A DNA stretch of 64,000 nt from Paramecium octaurelia (lineage: Eukaryota > Ciliophora > Oligohymenophorea > Peniculida > Parameciidae): assembly GCA_905182995.1 (NCBI GenBank), contig CAJJDP010000131.1, forward strand, positions 242,307 through 306,306, read 5' to 3'. The notes below the pieces were generated by a model. That model was not told where the DNA came from. It searched no databases and was given only the letters and a program-made list of their open reading frames with translations. A program made the position numbers and the translations under genes. Shown here piece after piece: positions 1 to 11,628 of the stretch. Positions within the stretch are counted from its first letter, which is position 1; each line of letters opens with the position of its first letter.

Positions 1-2832
1 CATGTGGTCGCCAAATATTGGGCTCTCTATTTGGGACAAGGACACTAGTTTTTCTTCCATGGAAAGACAGCCTATACAACAATCAGATTTGGAAAGGGTG
101 CATGGGGATATGCTACAGATTTCGATGATTATAAGACTGGTAAGATTAAATTATGGCCTGGAGTATAATTGAAAACATATGATCCTAAATGGTTGAATCA
201 CAAAACAGAATCTGAATATGACACTTTACTTCACGATGAGCCAGATTGGGTAACAGATGGTGTTTATGAATATGGATTCGGTATGTGGACTAAATTCTTC
301 ATCACAAATCCATCAAGAATTTATGAGAAACCTGAGCGTATTTTGGTTGGTAGATTAGGATTTACAGATTAAGATGAAGCTGAATTTGCAGTATATATCG
401 GAAGAGGAAATTATGAATTCTGGGCTGGTTCAGGAAGACCAGTTAATTATGGAAAGAATTTGGATGGATATTGGAATTACATCTATTTCAGTTATTCTAA
501 ATTGAAGTAAATTGCAGTCGGATATGTGAATTTCAACAAATTGAAGTAAGTTTAAAGAACAGTTTTCGATCCATTTGATGCTGATCCTGCTAACAATTAT
601 GTTAGATTCTATGTTGGATCATGGAAATCTACTGTTTATGGATTCAATGGAAGAATAGCTCATGCAGTTGTCAGATTTGGTAGAGGATCATTTATTAATG
701 AAATTGCTGAATATGAAACATGGATTGAATAATACAAGGTCCCAGTTGATGAAGAATTAGGAACAAAGGATTATGAAATCTAAGGTGCCGATAACAAAGA
801 TACTGAAACATATGATACTTTTGTTTATGAAGATGGAGCAATAGAAACAGAATAATACTCAGTCTATGGATGGTTCAAATATTATGGTAGCTTAGATAAT
901 GCTGATCCTTAAACAGTCATTAGATTAACCAATAATGAGCCAGGATTCTTGAAAGATGCTAGTTTATTAGGAGATAGAACATTATCAGTTATTCAAAAAG
1001 GTGGAGATATGGAAATTGGAACCTACGACATTGGATTCATTGATACCGATTTCAATCTTAATAGAAATACCAACATTGCTTTGGGAGAATATAGAGGAAT
1101 TTGGATGTACATTTGGGTTGGATATTCCAGATAAGATGAATATGCTGGTTGGTTCTTTGGTTTCCCAGATGTGAGCAAAGGTGGTTTATTAAAGAAAGTA
1201 TTACACTTCTCTCCAAAATACCTTGCTGTATATTTCGGAAAGGATGGAATCAATAAAAACTTCGTTGGTAAATCAAGACATGTTCATGCTTGTTATGGCA
1301 GCACATAATGCTGGCACTATGTTGACAAGGTTGAAGTCGAGGTTGATCTTCCAGCTTGGATCCCATACAAACTTAATAATTACTTTGAATTCTATGTTCA
1401 AAATGATGCTGATGCTTTGATATATGCTAAAGATGACCAACCAGCATTGGATGTTGAATTCACATAAGCTAATTTCCCAGGATCTGACATTGAAGCCATT
1501 TATGAATATGGTATTGGTTTATGGACTAGATGGTTGATGAACTATCCATTCATTTTGTTAGAAAAAGCTGAATCTCACTCCATATTTAGATTCACAACAA
1601 ATGCTTAATATGAAGATGCTAATAAGAATGGAGACAGAACAGTATCAGCATTTGTAGGAAGAGGAGAATATAAGTTCAGTACTTATGATGCAGTTCTTGA
1701 TAAGAATGATATCACAACAGGAACTAAGTTTGATAAGGAATTAGAAGGATATTGGAATTTCGTGTATTTCTGCTACAAGAGAATTCCAACTGGACCAAAG
1801 GGTATTGGATATGTGTATCTTACTCATTAAAATGTTGTTAAGAGAGTCGAAATTGATAGTGCCAAACATTGGTTGTTGAGAGATTATGCCAGACTCGTTA
1901 TTGGAAAGAAAGAATTTGGACATTCAGCCTTCTAAGGTAAATTGTTTGATCCAAGAGCATTTTTGGGCAAGAACAGTTACATTGATTCAAGCGAAGATTT
2001 ACTCAATGTTATTGTACCCAAATTCAGACCTTATCCACCATACAAAGATAAATAAGATAACGAACCAGTCTAAGTAGAGAAAGCTAAGATGACTTAAAGA
2101 GTGTTCAAATCATATGAAGAGAAGTACAGTGGTGTCTTTGAATACAGTGTTTATGGATTTGCTAAGGGTAATAAATTAAAGAATGTCACTGATTGGACTT
2201 CACTTGTCAGAGTCACATAAAATACTCCAGATATCTAAGCTGATAATGACAATGCTGGAGATAGAACTCTTTCCATCTTCATTGATAAAGGTGTCTGGTA
2301 TTTCAGTACTTATGATTATGGAGATATTGAAACTGCAGATGATGATGTTGGTTCAAGTATTTATTTATATTTATATCTTTAGTCGACAAGAAATTTGAAA
2401 TTGGTAAATATTGGGGTAAATGGACATACTTCTACTTTGGATATTCCTTCCATCTTAAATAAGCCTATGCTTACATTCGTTAAATCGATCAAACAGCCAA
2501 CTCCTATTTGTTTGAGGAGATCTATCACTTTGTTCCTAATTATTTGAGTGTGTTCTTCTCTGAGGATGGCTATGGCAAACAATTTGATGTATTCATCTTT
2601 CTCATTTCTTTAGGGTGAAGCCTTTGATTGGTACTTGGGTATCGGCGATGGTGCATTTACTACAACTCCAGAACCAAGAGAGTGGCCAGTTGATCCTGCA
2701 CCTCCTCCTGATAGAATCTTGTCAGCTCTACTTGCCAACCAAGGATTTAACTCAGGCAGAATCATCAAGGGTGGTGGAACATTCTTATAAGTCGAAGGAT
2801 CTGTCAATTTAATCTAAGAAAATGAAGAATGA
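1..2832 (+). CDS. Large protein with repeated jelly-roll (ConA/LamG-like) domains, 5' end missing
   Basis: The frame is open from base 1 with TAA/TAG as Gln to TGA at 2830-2832. Removing introns 2357-2382 (26 nt) and 2589-2613 (25 nt) leaves 2781 nt, 926 codons. The protein has about four repeats of roughly 200 residues, each with a motif like YEYGFGMWTKFF, then GRGNYEFW or GRGEYKFSTYD, then LDGYWNYIYFSYS, a beta-strand-rich pattern resembling concanavalin-A/laminin-G folds. No membrane segment is visible near the C-terminus, which ends in a Pro-rich then Gly-rich stretch. By analogy it is probably secreted or surface-located, but the signal sequence lies outside the window. Function is inferred from fold-like repetition only. 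Confidence 0.75.
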
Positions 2833-2862
2833 TATAAACAATCATAAATTATTATTATTATT

Positions 2863-2863
2863 N
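2863..2863. other. Single-N gap
   Basis: One undetermined base separates the first full 3' end from a second copy that starts in mid-codon context. A single N between two overlapping sequences is typical of scaffold joining. Confidence 0.95.
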
Positions 2864-4195
2864 TGGTTGATGAACTATCCATTCATTTTGTTAGAAAAAG
2901 CTGAATCTCACTCCATATTTAGATTCACAACAAATGCTTAATATGAAGATGCTAATAAGAATGGAGACAGAACAGTATCAGCATTTGTAGGAAGAGGAGA
3001 ATATAAGTTCAGTACTTATGATGCAGTTCTTGATAAGAATGATATCACAACAGGAACTAAGTTTGATAAGGAATTAGAAGGATATTGGAATTTCGTCTAT
3101 TTCTGCTACAAGAGAATTCCAACTGGACCAAAGGGTATTGGATATGTGTATCTTACTCATTAAAATGTTGTTAAGAGAGTCGAAATTGATAGTGCCAAAC
3201 ATTGGTTGTTGAGAGATTATGCCAGACTCGTTATTGGAAAGAAAGAATTTGGACATTCAGCCTTCTAAGGTAAATTGTTTGATCCAAGAGCATTTTTGGG
3301 CAAGAACAGTTACATTGATTCAAGCGAAGATTTACTCAATGTTATTGTACCTAAATTCAGACCTTATCCACCATACAAAGATAAATAAGATAACGAACCA
3401 GTCTAAGTAGAGAAAGCTAAGATGACTTAAAGAGTGTTCAAATCATATGAAGAGAAGTACAGTGGTGTCTTTGAATACAGTGTTTATGGATTTGCTAAGG
3501 GTAATAAATTAAAGAATGTCACTGATTGGACTTCACTTGTCAGAGTCACATAAAATACTCCAGATATCTAAGCTGATAATGACAATGCTGGAGATAGAAC
3601 TCTTTCCATCTTCATTGATAAAGGTGTCTGGTATTTCAGTACTTATGATTATGGAGATATTGAAACTGCAGATGATGATGTTGGTTCAAGTATTTATTTA
3701 TATTTATATCTTTAGTCGACAAGAAATTTGAAATTGGTAAATATTGGGGTAAATGGACATACTTCTACTTTGGATATTCCTTCCATCTTAAATAAGCCTA
3801 TGCTTACATTCGTTAAATCGATCAAACAGCCAACTCCTATTTGTTTGAGGAGATCTATCACTTTGTTCCTAATTATTTGAGTGTGTTCTTCTCTGAGGAT
3901 GGCTATGGCAAACAATTTGATGTATTCATCTTTCTCATTTCTTTAGGGTGAAGCCTTTGATTGGTACTTGGGTATCGGCGATGGTGCATTTACTACAACT
4001 CCAGAACCAAGAGAGTGGCCAGTTGATCCTGCACCTCCTCCTGATAGAATCTTGTCAGCTCTACTTGCCAACCAAGGATTTAACTCAGGCAGAATCATCA
4101 AGGGTGGTGGAACATTCTTATAAGTCGAAGGATCTGTCAATTTAATCTAAGAAAATGAAGAATGATATAAACAATCATAAATTATTATTATTATT
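2864..4195 (+). repeat. Second copy of the 3' part of the jelly-roll gene
   Basis: These 1332 bases repeat 1531-2862 almost perfectly. I found two differences, at 1764 versus 3097 (G to C) and one C to T near 2011, both silent. The copy starts inside a coding repeat, has no start codon, carries the same two introns (3690-3715 and 3922-3946) and ends at TGA 4163-4165. It is either an assembly duplication or a true partial tandem copy. Confidence 0.9.
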
Positions 4196-4196
4196 N
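4196..4196. other. Single-N gap
   Basis: Second single undetermined base, separating copy two from copy three of the same gene end. Confidence 0.95.
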
Positions 4197-5634
4197 TGTT
4201 CAAAATGATGCTGATGCTTTGATATATGCTAAAGATGACCAACCAGCATTGGATGTTGAATTCACATAAGCTAATTTCCCAGGATCTGACATTGAAGCCA
4301 TTTATGAATATGGTATTGGTTTATGGACTAGATGGTTGATGAACTATCCATTCATTTTGTTAGAAAAAGCTGAATCTCACTCCATATTTAGATTCACAAC
4401 AAATGCTTAATATGAAGATGCTAATAAGAATGGAGACAGAACAGTATCAGCATTTGTAGGAAGAGGAGAATATAAGTTCAGTACTTATGATGCAGTTCTT
4501 GATAAGAATGATATCACAACAGGAACTAAGTTTGATAAGGAATTAGAAGGATATTGGAATTTCGTCTATTTCTGCTACAAGAGAATTCCAACTGGACCAA
4601 AGGGTATTGGATATGTGTATCTTACTCATTAAAATGTTGTTAAGAGAGTCGAAATTGATAGTGCCAAACATTGGTTGTTGAGAGATTATGCCAGACTCGT
4701 TATTGGAAAGAAAGAATTTGGACATTCAGCCTTCTAAGGTAAATTGTTTGATCCAAGAGCATTTTTGGGCAAGAACAGTTACATTGATTCAAGCGAAGAT
4801 TTACTCAATGTTATTGTACCTAAATTCAGACCTTATCCACCATACAAAGATAAATAAGATAACGAACCAGTCTAAGTAGAGAAAGCTAAGATGACTTAAA
4901 GAGTGTTCAAATCATATGAAGAGAAGTACAGTGGTGTCTTTGAATACAGTGTTTATGGATTTGCTAAGGGTAATAAATTAAAGAATGTCACTGATTGGAC
5001 TTCACTTGTCAGAGTCACATAAAATACTCCAGATATCTAAGCTGATAATGACAATGCTGGAGATAGAACTCTTTCCATCTTCATTGATAAAGGTGTCTGG
5101 TATTTCAGTACTTATGATTATGGAGATATTGAAACTGCAGATGATGATGTTGGTTCAAGTAATTATTTATATTTATATCTTTAGTCGACAAGAAATTTGA
5201 AATTGGTAAATATTGGGGTAAATGGACATACTTCTACTTTGGATATTCCTTCCATCTTAAATAAGCTTATGCATACATTCGTTAAATCGATCAAACAGCC
5301 AACTCATACTTGTTCGAGGAGATCTATCACTTTGTACCAAATTATTTGAGCGTGTTCTTCTCTGAGGATGGCTATGGCAAACAATTTGATGTATTTAACT
5401 TTCTCATTTCTTTAGGGTGAAGCCTTTGATTGGTATTTGGGTATCGGTGATGGTGCATTTACTACAACTCCAGAACCAAGAGAGTGGCCAGTTGATCCAG
5501 CACCTCCTCCTGATAGAATCTTGTCAGCTCTACTCGCCAACCAAGGATTTAACTCAGGTAGAATCATCAAGGGTGGTGGAACATTCTTATAAGTCGAAGG
5601 ATCTGTCAATTTAATCTAAGAAAATGAAGAATGA
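4197..5634 (+). CDS. Third copy of the jelly-roll gene 3' end, 5'-truncated
   Basis: This copy matches 1395 onward and runs to TGA 5632-5634, with introns 5159-5184 and 5391-5415. It begins at the N without a start codon. Up to about 5158 it is nearly identical to copy two. From the first intron on it carries at least twelve coding substitutions relative to copies one and two, all silent third-base changes (for example GCC to GCT, TAT to TAC, GGC to GGT), plus changes in both introns. The encoded C-terminus is unchanged. It looks like a closely related paralogue or allele joined to, or converted by, the first copy. Confidence 0.8.
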
Positions 5635-6136
5635 TATAAACAATCATAAATTATTATTATTATTTTTAATAAATAATAAGTAATCATCATTTTCTAATAA
5701 AATTATTAAGAGAAATAAATAATATAAACAGATTTCTATTCTACTTACAATAAATAAATATCCTGTTTTGAGAAATAATAATATTCTTTTAATTCTAAAC
5801 TACTTTTTATATTTCATTCTACACTTAATTTATAATTATTTCACCACTTAAAAACAGAATTTTCAAGTAAACGAAATTTAATCAAAAAATATGTTAATCT
5901 TCGAATTCATAAACTTTCTTTAGTTATTTTAATAAATAGAAAATTAATTCAGAACGATTATTATAGCCCATTTACATCACAAACATAACGTGATGCTAGA
6001 TCAATAATTTATCATAGAAAATATATAAATGTGTTAATAGATTTTTTATTTAATTGATTTGGATATATTCTACTTAATAATTCGAGAATACATCTTAAAT
6101 AAAATTAAAATTCAATAATAATAAATTATAAAGTAT
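5635..6136. other. Intergenic, nothing recognised
   Basis: About 500 bases of AT-rich DNA between convergent genes. No conserved reading frame or structured element seen. Confidence 0.7.
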
Positions 6137-6959
6137 TCACATAATAGAACATTGTTTGCACTCGTGCGCTTCATTCTTCTAGATCTTCTTTGAGCAATTC
6201 AAACAATACAAACTCTCTTTACAAACATTACTCTTGCAATAGCATTAACTTTTATATGTTTTAGAGTGAATACTTTAGATTTTCAATAATTTAGCATTGC
6301 AATGGATTTAATGTTAAACATCCAGGACATTTCTACTTATTCGGTTTAATTTTGCCTATTCTACAAGCATTGTATGGATTATTATCAATAAAATGTGAGT
6401 AATGATCTTCCTTTTTTAGAATGAGAAAGCAGATTCCACAGAAGTAGACTTATCCTTTGCAATATTGGGACTGACATTTTAGAAAATTACAACCTTCCTC
6501 TTTAAACACCTGTATCTTGCATCTAGGACACTTTCCAGTGATAGATTATTGGCAACACTTAGATTCATATGGTTTACGACAATTCAAACAATAAATTTAT
6601 TTACAAACTGGACATCTGGAATATTCTAAATGAAAATAATGATTACTAGCATTTTTGCTAACAATAAACTTATTATTGCAATCATCATGACCACAATCGA
6701 CAATCATTTCATCATCATTTAAGTTTTCAATACAATTATGTTTTAAAGAATATTCTATTAAATCATTATAGATTTCTGTGTTTTTGAAGAGTTCAACAGA
6801 AAACTTGGATTTACATTCTGGACATTTATAATCATCAGTTGTTAGTTATAATGCCTTCAGTTTTACTTAAATCATGTTAACTAGACATTTCAAACAATAA
6901 TAATGTTAACAATTCAGACGAAATTCAGTGTCTTCAAAACATATTAAGCACTAGTTCAT
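6137..6959 (-). CDS. RBR-type (RING-IBR-RING) E3 ubiquitin ligase
   Basis: ATG at 6959, one 25-nt intron (6249-6273), TGA at 6137-6139; spliced 798 nt, 265 aa. RING1 begins at residue 4 (CLICFEDTEF, then CQHYYCLKC and CPECK). An IBR-like block follows (CPVCKQIYCLNC). RING2 begins near CPRCKIQVFKEEGCNFLKC, with YFCGICF after it, and the tail has more Cys pairs (CPGC, CYC, CLNC, CKQC). In the RBR family a RING2 cysteine accepts ubiquitin from E2 before transfer to substrate. The intron is supported because splicing restores the Cys-rich tail. The product is short for the family and no substrate-binding domain is visible. Confidence 0.85.
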
Positions 6960-7023
6960 TGAACTTCTAATAAATGATAGTAAATATTATTAATAATAAA
7001 CTATTTTTAATAAATAAATAAAT

Positions 7024-8517
7024 TCATGTATTACAGGATTGATTGATGTCGACAATAGAATTAAAACCTGATCTATGATTTGATTATACTCCCCATGCTA
7101 TGTTACCAGCTATGTTTAAGACTACAATGGCAAAATCAATATAAAATAATATATGCCCAATTTTATATTTATTAATGTAGTAATAGCCTAGGTTGGTGAA
7201 TATCAAGACACCTAAAATCTAAGGCATTATCAATTACACTTACTCCTATTCCGTAAAAGAAAAACTGGTCACCAATTGGCATTCCAGAGTCGCTGACCAT
7301 GAATGATACAAATACTTGTAGACATACAATAAAATAACCGTAATTTGCTGTTGCCCCTGCAGATGCAGCAACCAAACCAAATTATACCATTGTTACAAAC
7401 ATCGTTAAACCTGCTGCCATCCCTAAAAATCCTGCTATAAAACCAGTTGCACATCCAGCTCCGTATATTTTAAAGAACCTTCTGGTTGGAGTAAAGTATC
7501 TTTCCTTTAATTTATACCTTACGTTGTCCTTAATCTGTTCTTTGTATCTGAAATACAGTAAGGTTAAGCCGGTAATGAAAATGTTGACTGCAAATAATAC
7601 AATCATCATATAGAAATTCCAGGGATTGCATGGGTCTAGTTTTTAATTTGAATTGTTATTGATATACTCTGGATAGTAGGGCGATGTCTAATAAAGTGTT
7701 GTTCTTGAAAGTATCACTGCTTCGTTAGCTGCGAAACTTCCAAAGGCAATAAGGATGGGTACGACAGGCAGGATTTAATGAGATTCATTTAGAAATTATT
7801 TATACACTAAGGCAGCCTGGGCTTCATCTTGAATTGACCCTTTAAAAGCGGTTGTCATAGAAATATGAGAATCAGTGTAATCTTCATCTAATTCTTATTC
7901 AACCACTTCTTGTCTTTTCGCATATAATAAGCAAATTGGAAGAATGACGATGAAAAACATCATCTATAGAGTTAAAACTGGTAATAGCGGCATATAGCTT
8001 GCTAATTCCTATCCAAATTGCATCGAAAGAGGAATGGCCAAGGCATATATCATTCCGACCTCATAGTTGACAGCTGGACGCTGAGGGTGGTATGGGTGTC
8101 TTTCATTCTATAATGTAATTACTTCTAGAATGTGATAATTATCTGATTAACTAATTGGGCTCCAAACATAAGACATGCAGTGATGTTCCCTGAAGGACCT
8201 GAATTGAAATTTAGAACAGCTTCCAAAAATGGCCTCTTCACCACACCACCTAATGCGTAATTAACAATTCTACCTCCCAAAGCTCCCAAACTGCCAATCC
8301 CTATTATTGGGATGATTAGAATATAAACGATAATGTTGGCCGCTCTGGGGTAAAGGTAATCTTCTCTGCAACATCCATAACTTGATGGCCCAATTTAATC
8401 ATTTACCTGTAGACATTAGGAATATGATCCACAAAAATCTTTCATATTTATACATTTAAGAGTATTGGTCCCTTGGAATAGTGAGTATTAACTTGATCCA
8501 CACACATAAGAAGTCAT
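7024..8517 (-). CDS. TauE/SafE-type multi-pass membrane protein (putative anion/sulfite exporter)
   Basis: Spliced 1446 nt, 481 aa, after removing introns 7219-7243 (25 nt) and 8100-8122 (23 nt); stop TGA at 7024-7026. A Cys-rich N-terminal segment (about residues 6-55, ending SSYGCC) is followed by hydrophobic helices in two halves joined by an acidic loop. Gly-rich helices such as IGIGSLGALGGRIVNYALGG and GFIAGFLGMAAG match the repeated signature of TauE/SafE (formerly DUF81) transporters. The substrate is unknown. The start is uncertain: I used the ATG opening MTSYVC, but no signal peptide is in frame, so a short upstream exon may be missing. Confidence 0.75.
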
Positions 8518-8707
8518 AGAATCCAAAAATAATTAATATTAAGTTTATTATAAACAAAATTATATTGTAAATTAAGCTGTAAGACTGCTATGATTAGTGT
8601 TTATTTCATAAATTAAAATGTCAATTAAAAATAGTAGAAATCTGTTTAAGTTTGAACCAATTTATTTTTACTTCTGGTTTTATAGAACATATATAATATA
8701 TAATGTA

Positions 8708-10044
8708 TCATCCTTCATTTTCCCACATAAAATGGTAAACTCTTTTAACAAACTACTCACAAATCGGACATACATGAGGTAACAACTATTCAAACTTTTC
8801 GTGGCAAATCTTACACAATGCTGCATCTCCACAAGGAATATAAACAACATTTATTTTTCTTATCTTACATGCCTTACATTTTATTTTGTCAGAAATGTCA
8901 AACACAAATTCATTCCCAGTATAATATTCTGACTAAGTCATCTACTAAGGGACACTACTTTCCTACTTTTGAAGATCCTCCAATTATCTCTCCAATTGCA
9001 ATTTAAACGGTTGTAATCTATTAATTGTACTTTTTAGTTTCTGCTTTTCCTCCTTTAAACTCTAGATCTCATCCTTAATCTCCTGTTGACTGCTCTCATA
9101 TTGATTCACCTACTGATTCAACGCATCAATAAACTCATTCAATTCTTTCTCCTTCTAATCATATAAGATTTTTATTTTTTCCTGATTCTTCAATTCCAAC
9201 TCCTATTTGTATGATTTTATTTTTGAATGATATGAATTTATTTAAGCATTGACTCTCTTTATTTACTGTTCAATATCTGATTCCTTCTAAATCAAACACT
9301 TCTTCTTCTCAATCAACTCCTGCAATTCCCTTTGATTTCTTTCCAATTGACTTTTATCCTCTTGATTCTTTTACTTCTAAATCTCAAGTTTAGCCTTCAA
9401 TTCTCCTATCAATCTCTACTACTAAATGTCTATCTCTTCTTCAAAGATGTTTTAATTTTGCTTCTAATTTTTATTGCCCTCAACTTATTCTGATGTTTAA
9501 GTTAGATATGGTTCAATCTGCTTATTCAGATTCTCATCTCTTTTAAACGAGAATGCCAGGAAATCTGCAAAAATAGCCTTAAAATCCAAAAGATTGATAT
9601 TCCTACCGAAGATATCTTTGAAGTCCCTGCCAATTTAAAGAATGAAAATAGCCTTTTTGCCTGTGGTCATCAAATAAGTAGACGTAAGAACATTTTCTTC
9701 TTCCATCTTCTTACAATTTACGAATTCCTATTTTAGCATATAGTTGTACCTCCATCTATTTGTCTAAATAATCCTCATAAGTATTAAAATTCAACAAACT
9801 CAATAGGATATCGTTGGGTATCTAATTAACCATATTGTATTTAATATCAGGCTTGCCCTTTTGTCTTCTTTTCTCCCTCTTCTTCTCCTTCATCAGAAAC
9901 TTCTACACAATCTAATTCTTCTCTTCTTCTCTATAATACTAAACTGAATTATTCTACATTTACCTTATGTTTCCTAAAATACAGATTATAGGGGATTCTC
10001 TTTATTAGAAATTCAATCAATTATTTGTTTTGAGGCTATACCAT
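8708..10044 (-). CDS. Coiled-coil protein with C-terminal RING finger
   Basis: ATG at 10044, introns 9939-9963 (25 nt) and 9728-9749 (22 nt), TGA at 8708-8710; spliced 1290 nt, 429 aa. A basic N-terminal segment (MVQPQNKQLIEF) leads into a globular part, then about 200 residues of Gln/Lys/Glu-rich coiled coil, then a RING near the end: CKACKIRKINVVYIPCGDA, CKICHEKF, CPICEQF. This C3HC4-like arrangement suggests an E3 ubiquitin ligase that self-associates through the coiled coil. The start is fixed by intron 1, which joins the two frames exactly. The frame upstream of this ATG is open into the CHHC gene; see findings. Confidence 0.8.
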
Positions 10045-10119
10045 AAAAAAAAAGGTTTTGAATGTAAACTGTATATTATTCTAATTTTAATCTATTATAA
10101 AATTATAAAATTATAAACC

Positions 10120-10669
10120 TGAAATGTTTTTCTAGATTTACAATTTCATCAACTCATCTACTTTCTTAAAATCCTTGTTGAATTCAAATCCATCTTCCGG
10201 TATGTATTCATCATTTGCCTTCTTCTTGATTAAACCTTTCTTGATAGCATACTCGTAATTTCTTTGTTACTAATCTGTGTAAGCAACAGGTTTTTGCTAT
10301 TGCTGAGTATTGATCGGTTTGCCCAGAGGTTAGATGATAGAATACTTGTTGGCTGTGGGATCATGTTACTTTTTTAACCCTATTTTCCATTAGCAAGTCC
10401 TTTCATGTTTCTCTCGGTCCTCTGTTGTCAAAAAACAATGACCTTGATAATACTTGAATAGATAGGGATAATACTTAACAATAGTATACGAATCGAGGTT
10501 TGTCAGCCAATTTAACTTCTTTGCATGTATGCAGATGAGATAATAATTTGTCAAGACTTTACAATTTATGATTTCTATTGGCTGGACACAAATATTATTC
10601 AGTCTTTAACAAGGTTTCTTCTTGAATTGTTGGTTGGTCTGATTCTTTGTCTATTTCAATTTGTTTCAT
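10120..10669 (-). CDS. Tandem CHHC zinc-finger protein (GTSF1/U11-48K-like)
   Basis: ATG at 10669; a 22-nt intron at 10453-10474 joins the two fingers. Finger 1, about residues 28-48, is CPANRNHKLQ...HLHTC. Finger 2 is CQYYQGHCFL...HERTC. Both fit C-x5-H-x9/10-H-x3-C. Tandem CHHC fingers are known in GTSF1 (a PIWI cofactor), U11-48K and TRM13. The roughly 170-residue length and basic, Gln-rich tail fit a GTSF1-like protein best, so a small-RNA role is possible but inferred. The 3' end is unresolved: no TGA appears in frame before the next gene, so either an unseen intron or a join exists. The end given is where confident coding stops. Confidence 0.65.
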
Positions 10670-10869
10670 ATTTTCTAGTAAAAATCACTTCAATAATTAT
10701 TTTAATTAAATTTTGAGTTGAATTATAGGAGAAACTTAAATAAAATTTAACCTCAATATATAATATTATTCTTTGCTTTTTATACCAATTAATTGAGTTA
10801 ATTTGTTAGTGCACATTTGCACCATATATGATCCTCAGAGGGATATTTATATATTAATATTTAGAAAGA

Positions 10870-11440
10870 AATCATATATGATCAAGTAATAGGACCATTA
10901 GTTCAAGTTTCTAGTGATAAGTAATCTTGAAGTTCTTTCATATAGAGATCCACTGGTGACTAATTTAGTGAATCCTAATCTCATAGTGTTGATTTCAGAT
11001 CAAAAGAACTCTGCATATAGAGGACAACAATGTTAAGTAAAAGATTTGGGATACTGAAGGATAAGAGAGATTTAGAACTATTACAAGTGCATATTATAAG
11101 GTTAAGTTGACTCCATGATTATAATTAGGAGGCGGAAGCCAGTATTATGGTATGTGATGTTACTTAAGAAGATACTTTTGAGGAAATAGATAAGTATTGG
11201 TTACCTGAAGCTAAAAAATACAGAAAACAGAATGTTTATATGTTGGTGATTGGACGTAAAAAAGATTTGGAAGAACAGAAATAATAAGTTAGTGCTACAT
11301 CTTTATCAAAGAGTTGAAATACTAAATCTTAAGAGGATTGCCAGTCACATAATTTATAGTTTGCTGAATGTAATGCTAAGACAGCTGATCATGTAAACAA
11401 CATATTGATTGAACTTTCTAAAATGGAATAGAAAAAAAGA
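10870..11440 (+). pseudogene. Decayed Rab-family small GTPase gene
   Basis: Clear Rab motifs remain: VDF and TLHIEDNN in the switch I region, KIWDTEGQERFRTITSAYY (G3/switch II), a Rab-like YWLPEAKKYR helix, and FAECNAKTAD (G5). A 28-nt intron sits at 11101-11128, directly after the switch II motif. The gene is broken: TGA replaces a P-loop codon at 10928-10930, the frame shifts by one base between VDF and the TLHIED strand, and another TGA lies at 11315-11317. The guanine-specificity motif is altered to VIGRKKD and there is no C-terminal Cys pair for prenylation. It is a dead copy of a membrane-trafficking gene. Confidence 0.8.
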
Positions 11441-11628
11441 GGCAGGAAATTGATGAGCATTTTCATTAAAATATCATATTTTTTTCTGTTATTTATGATT
11501 TACAAATGACAAAAATCATAAATCAGATATGAGTTACAAATTCAACTTGTAAATTATAATTATGAAATGTATAATAAAATTATAAACAATTAATTTCAAC
11601 ATATAATTCGAGTTAGTTTCAACTATGT

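Noticed and set aside
5640-5670. ATT-rich run as a microsatellite
   Set aside because: It is only a few units long and matches the general base composition. Its only significance is as the break point of the duplicated ends.
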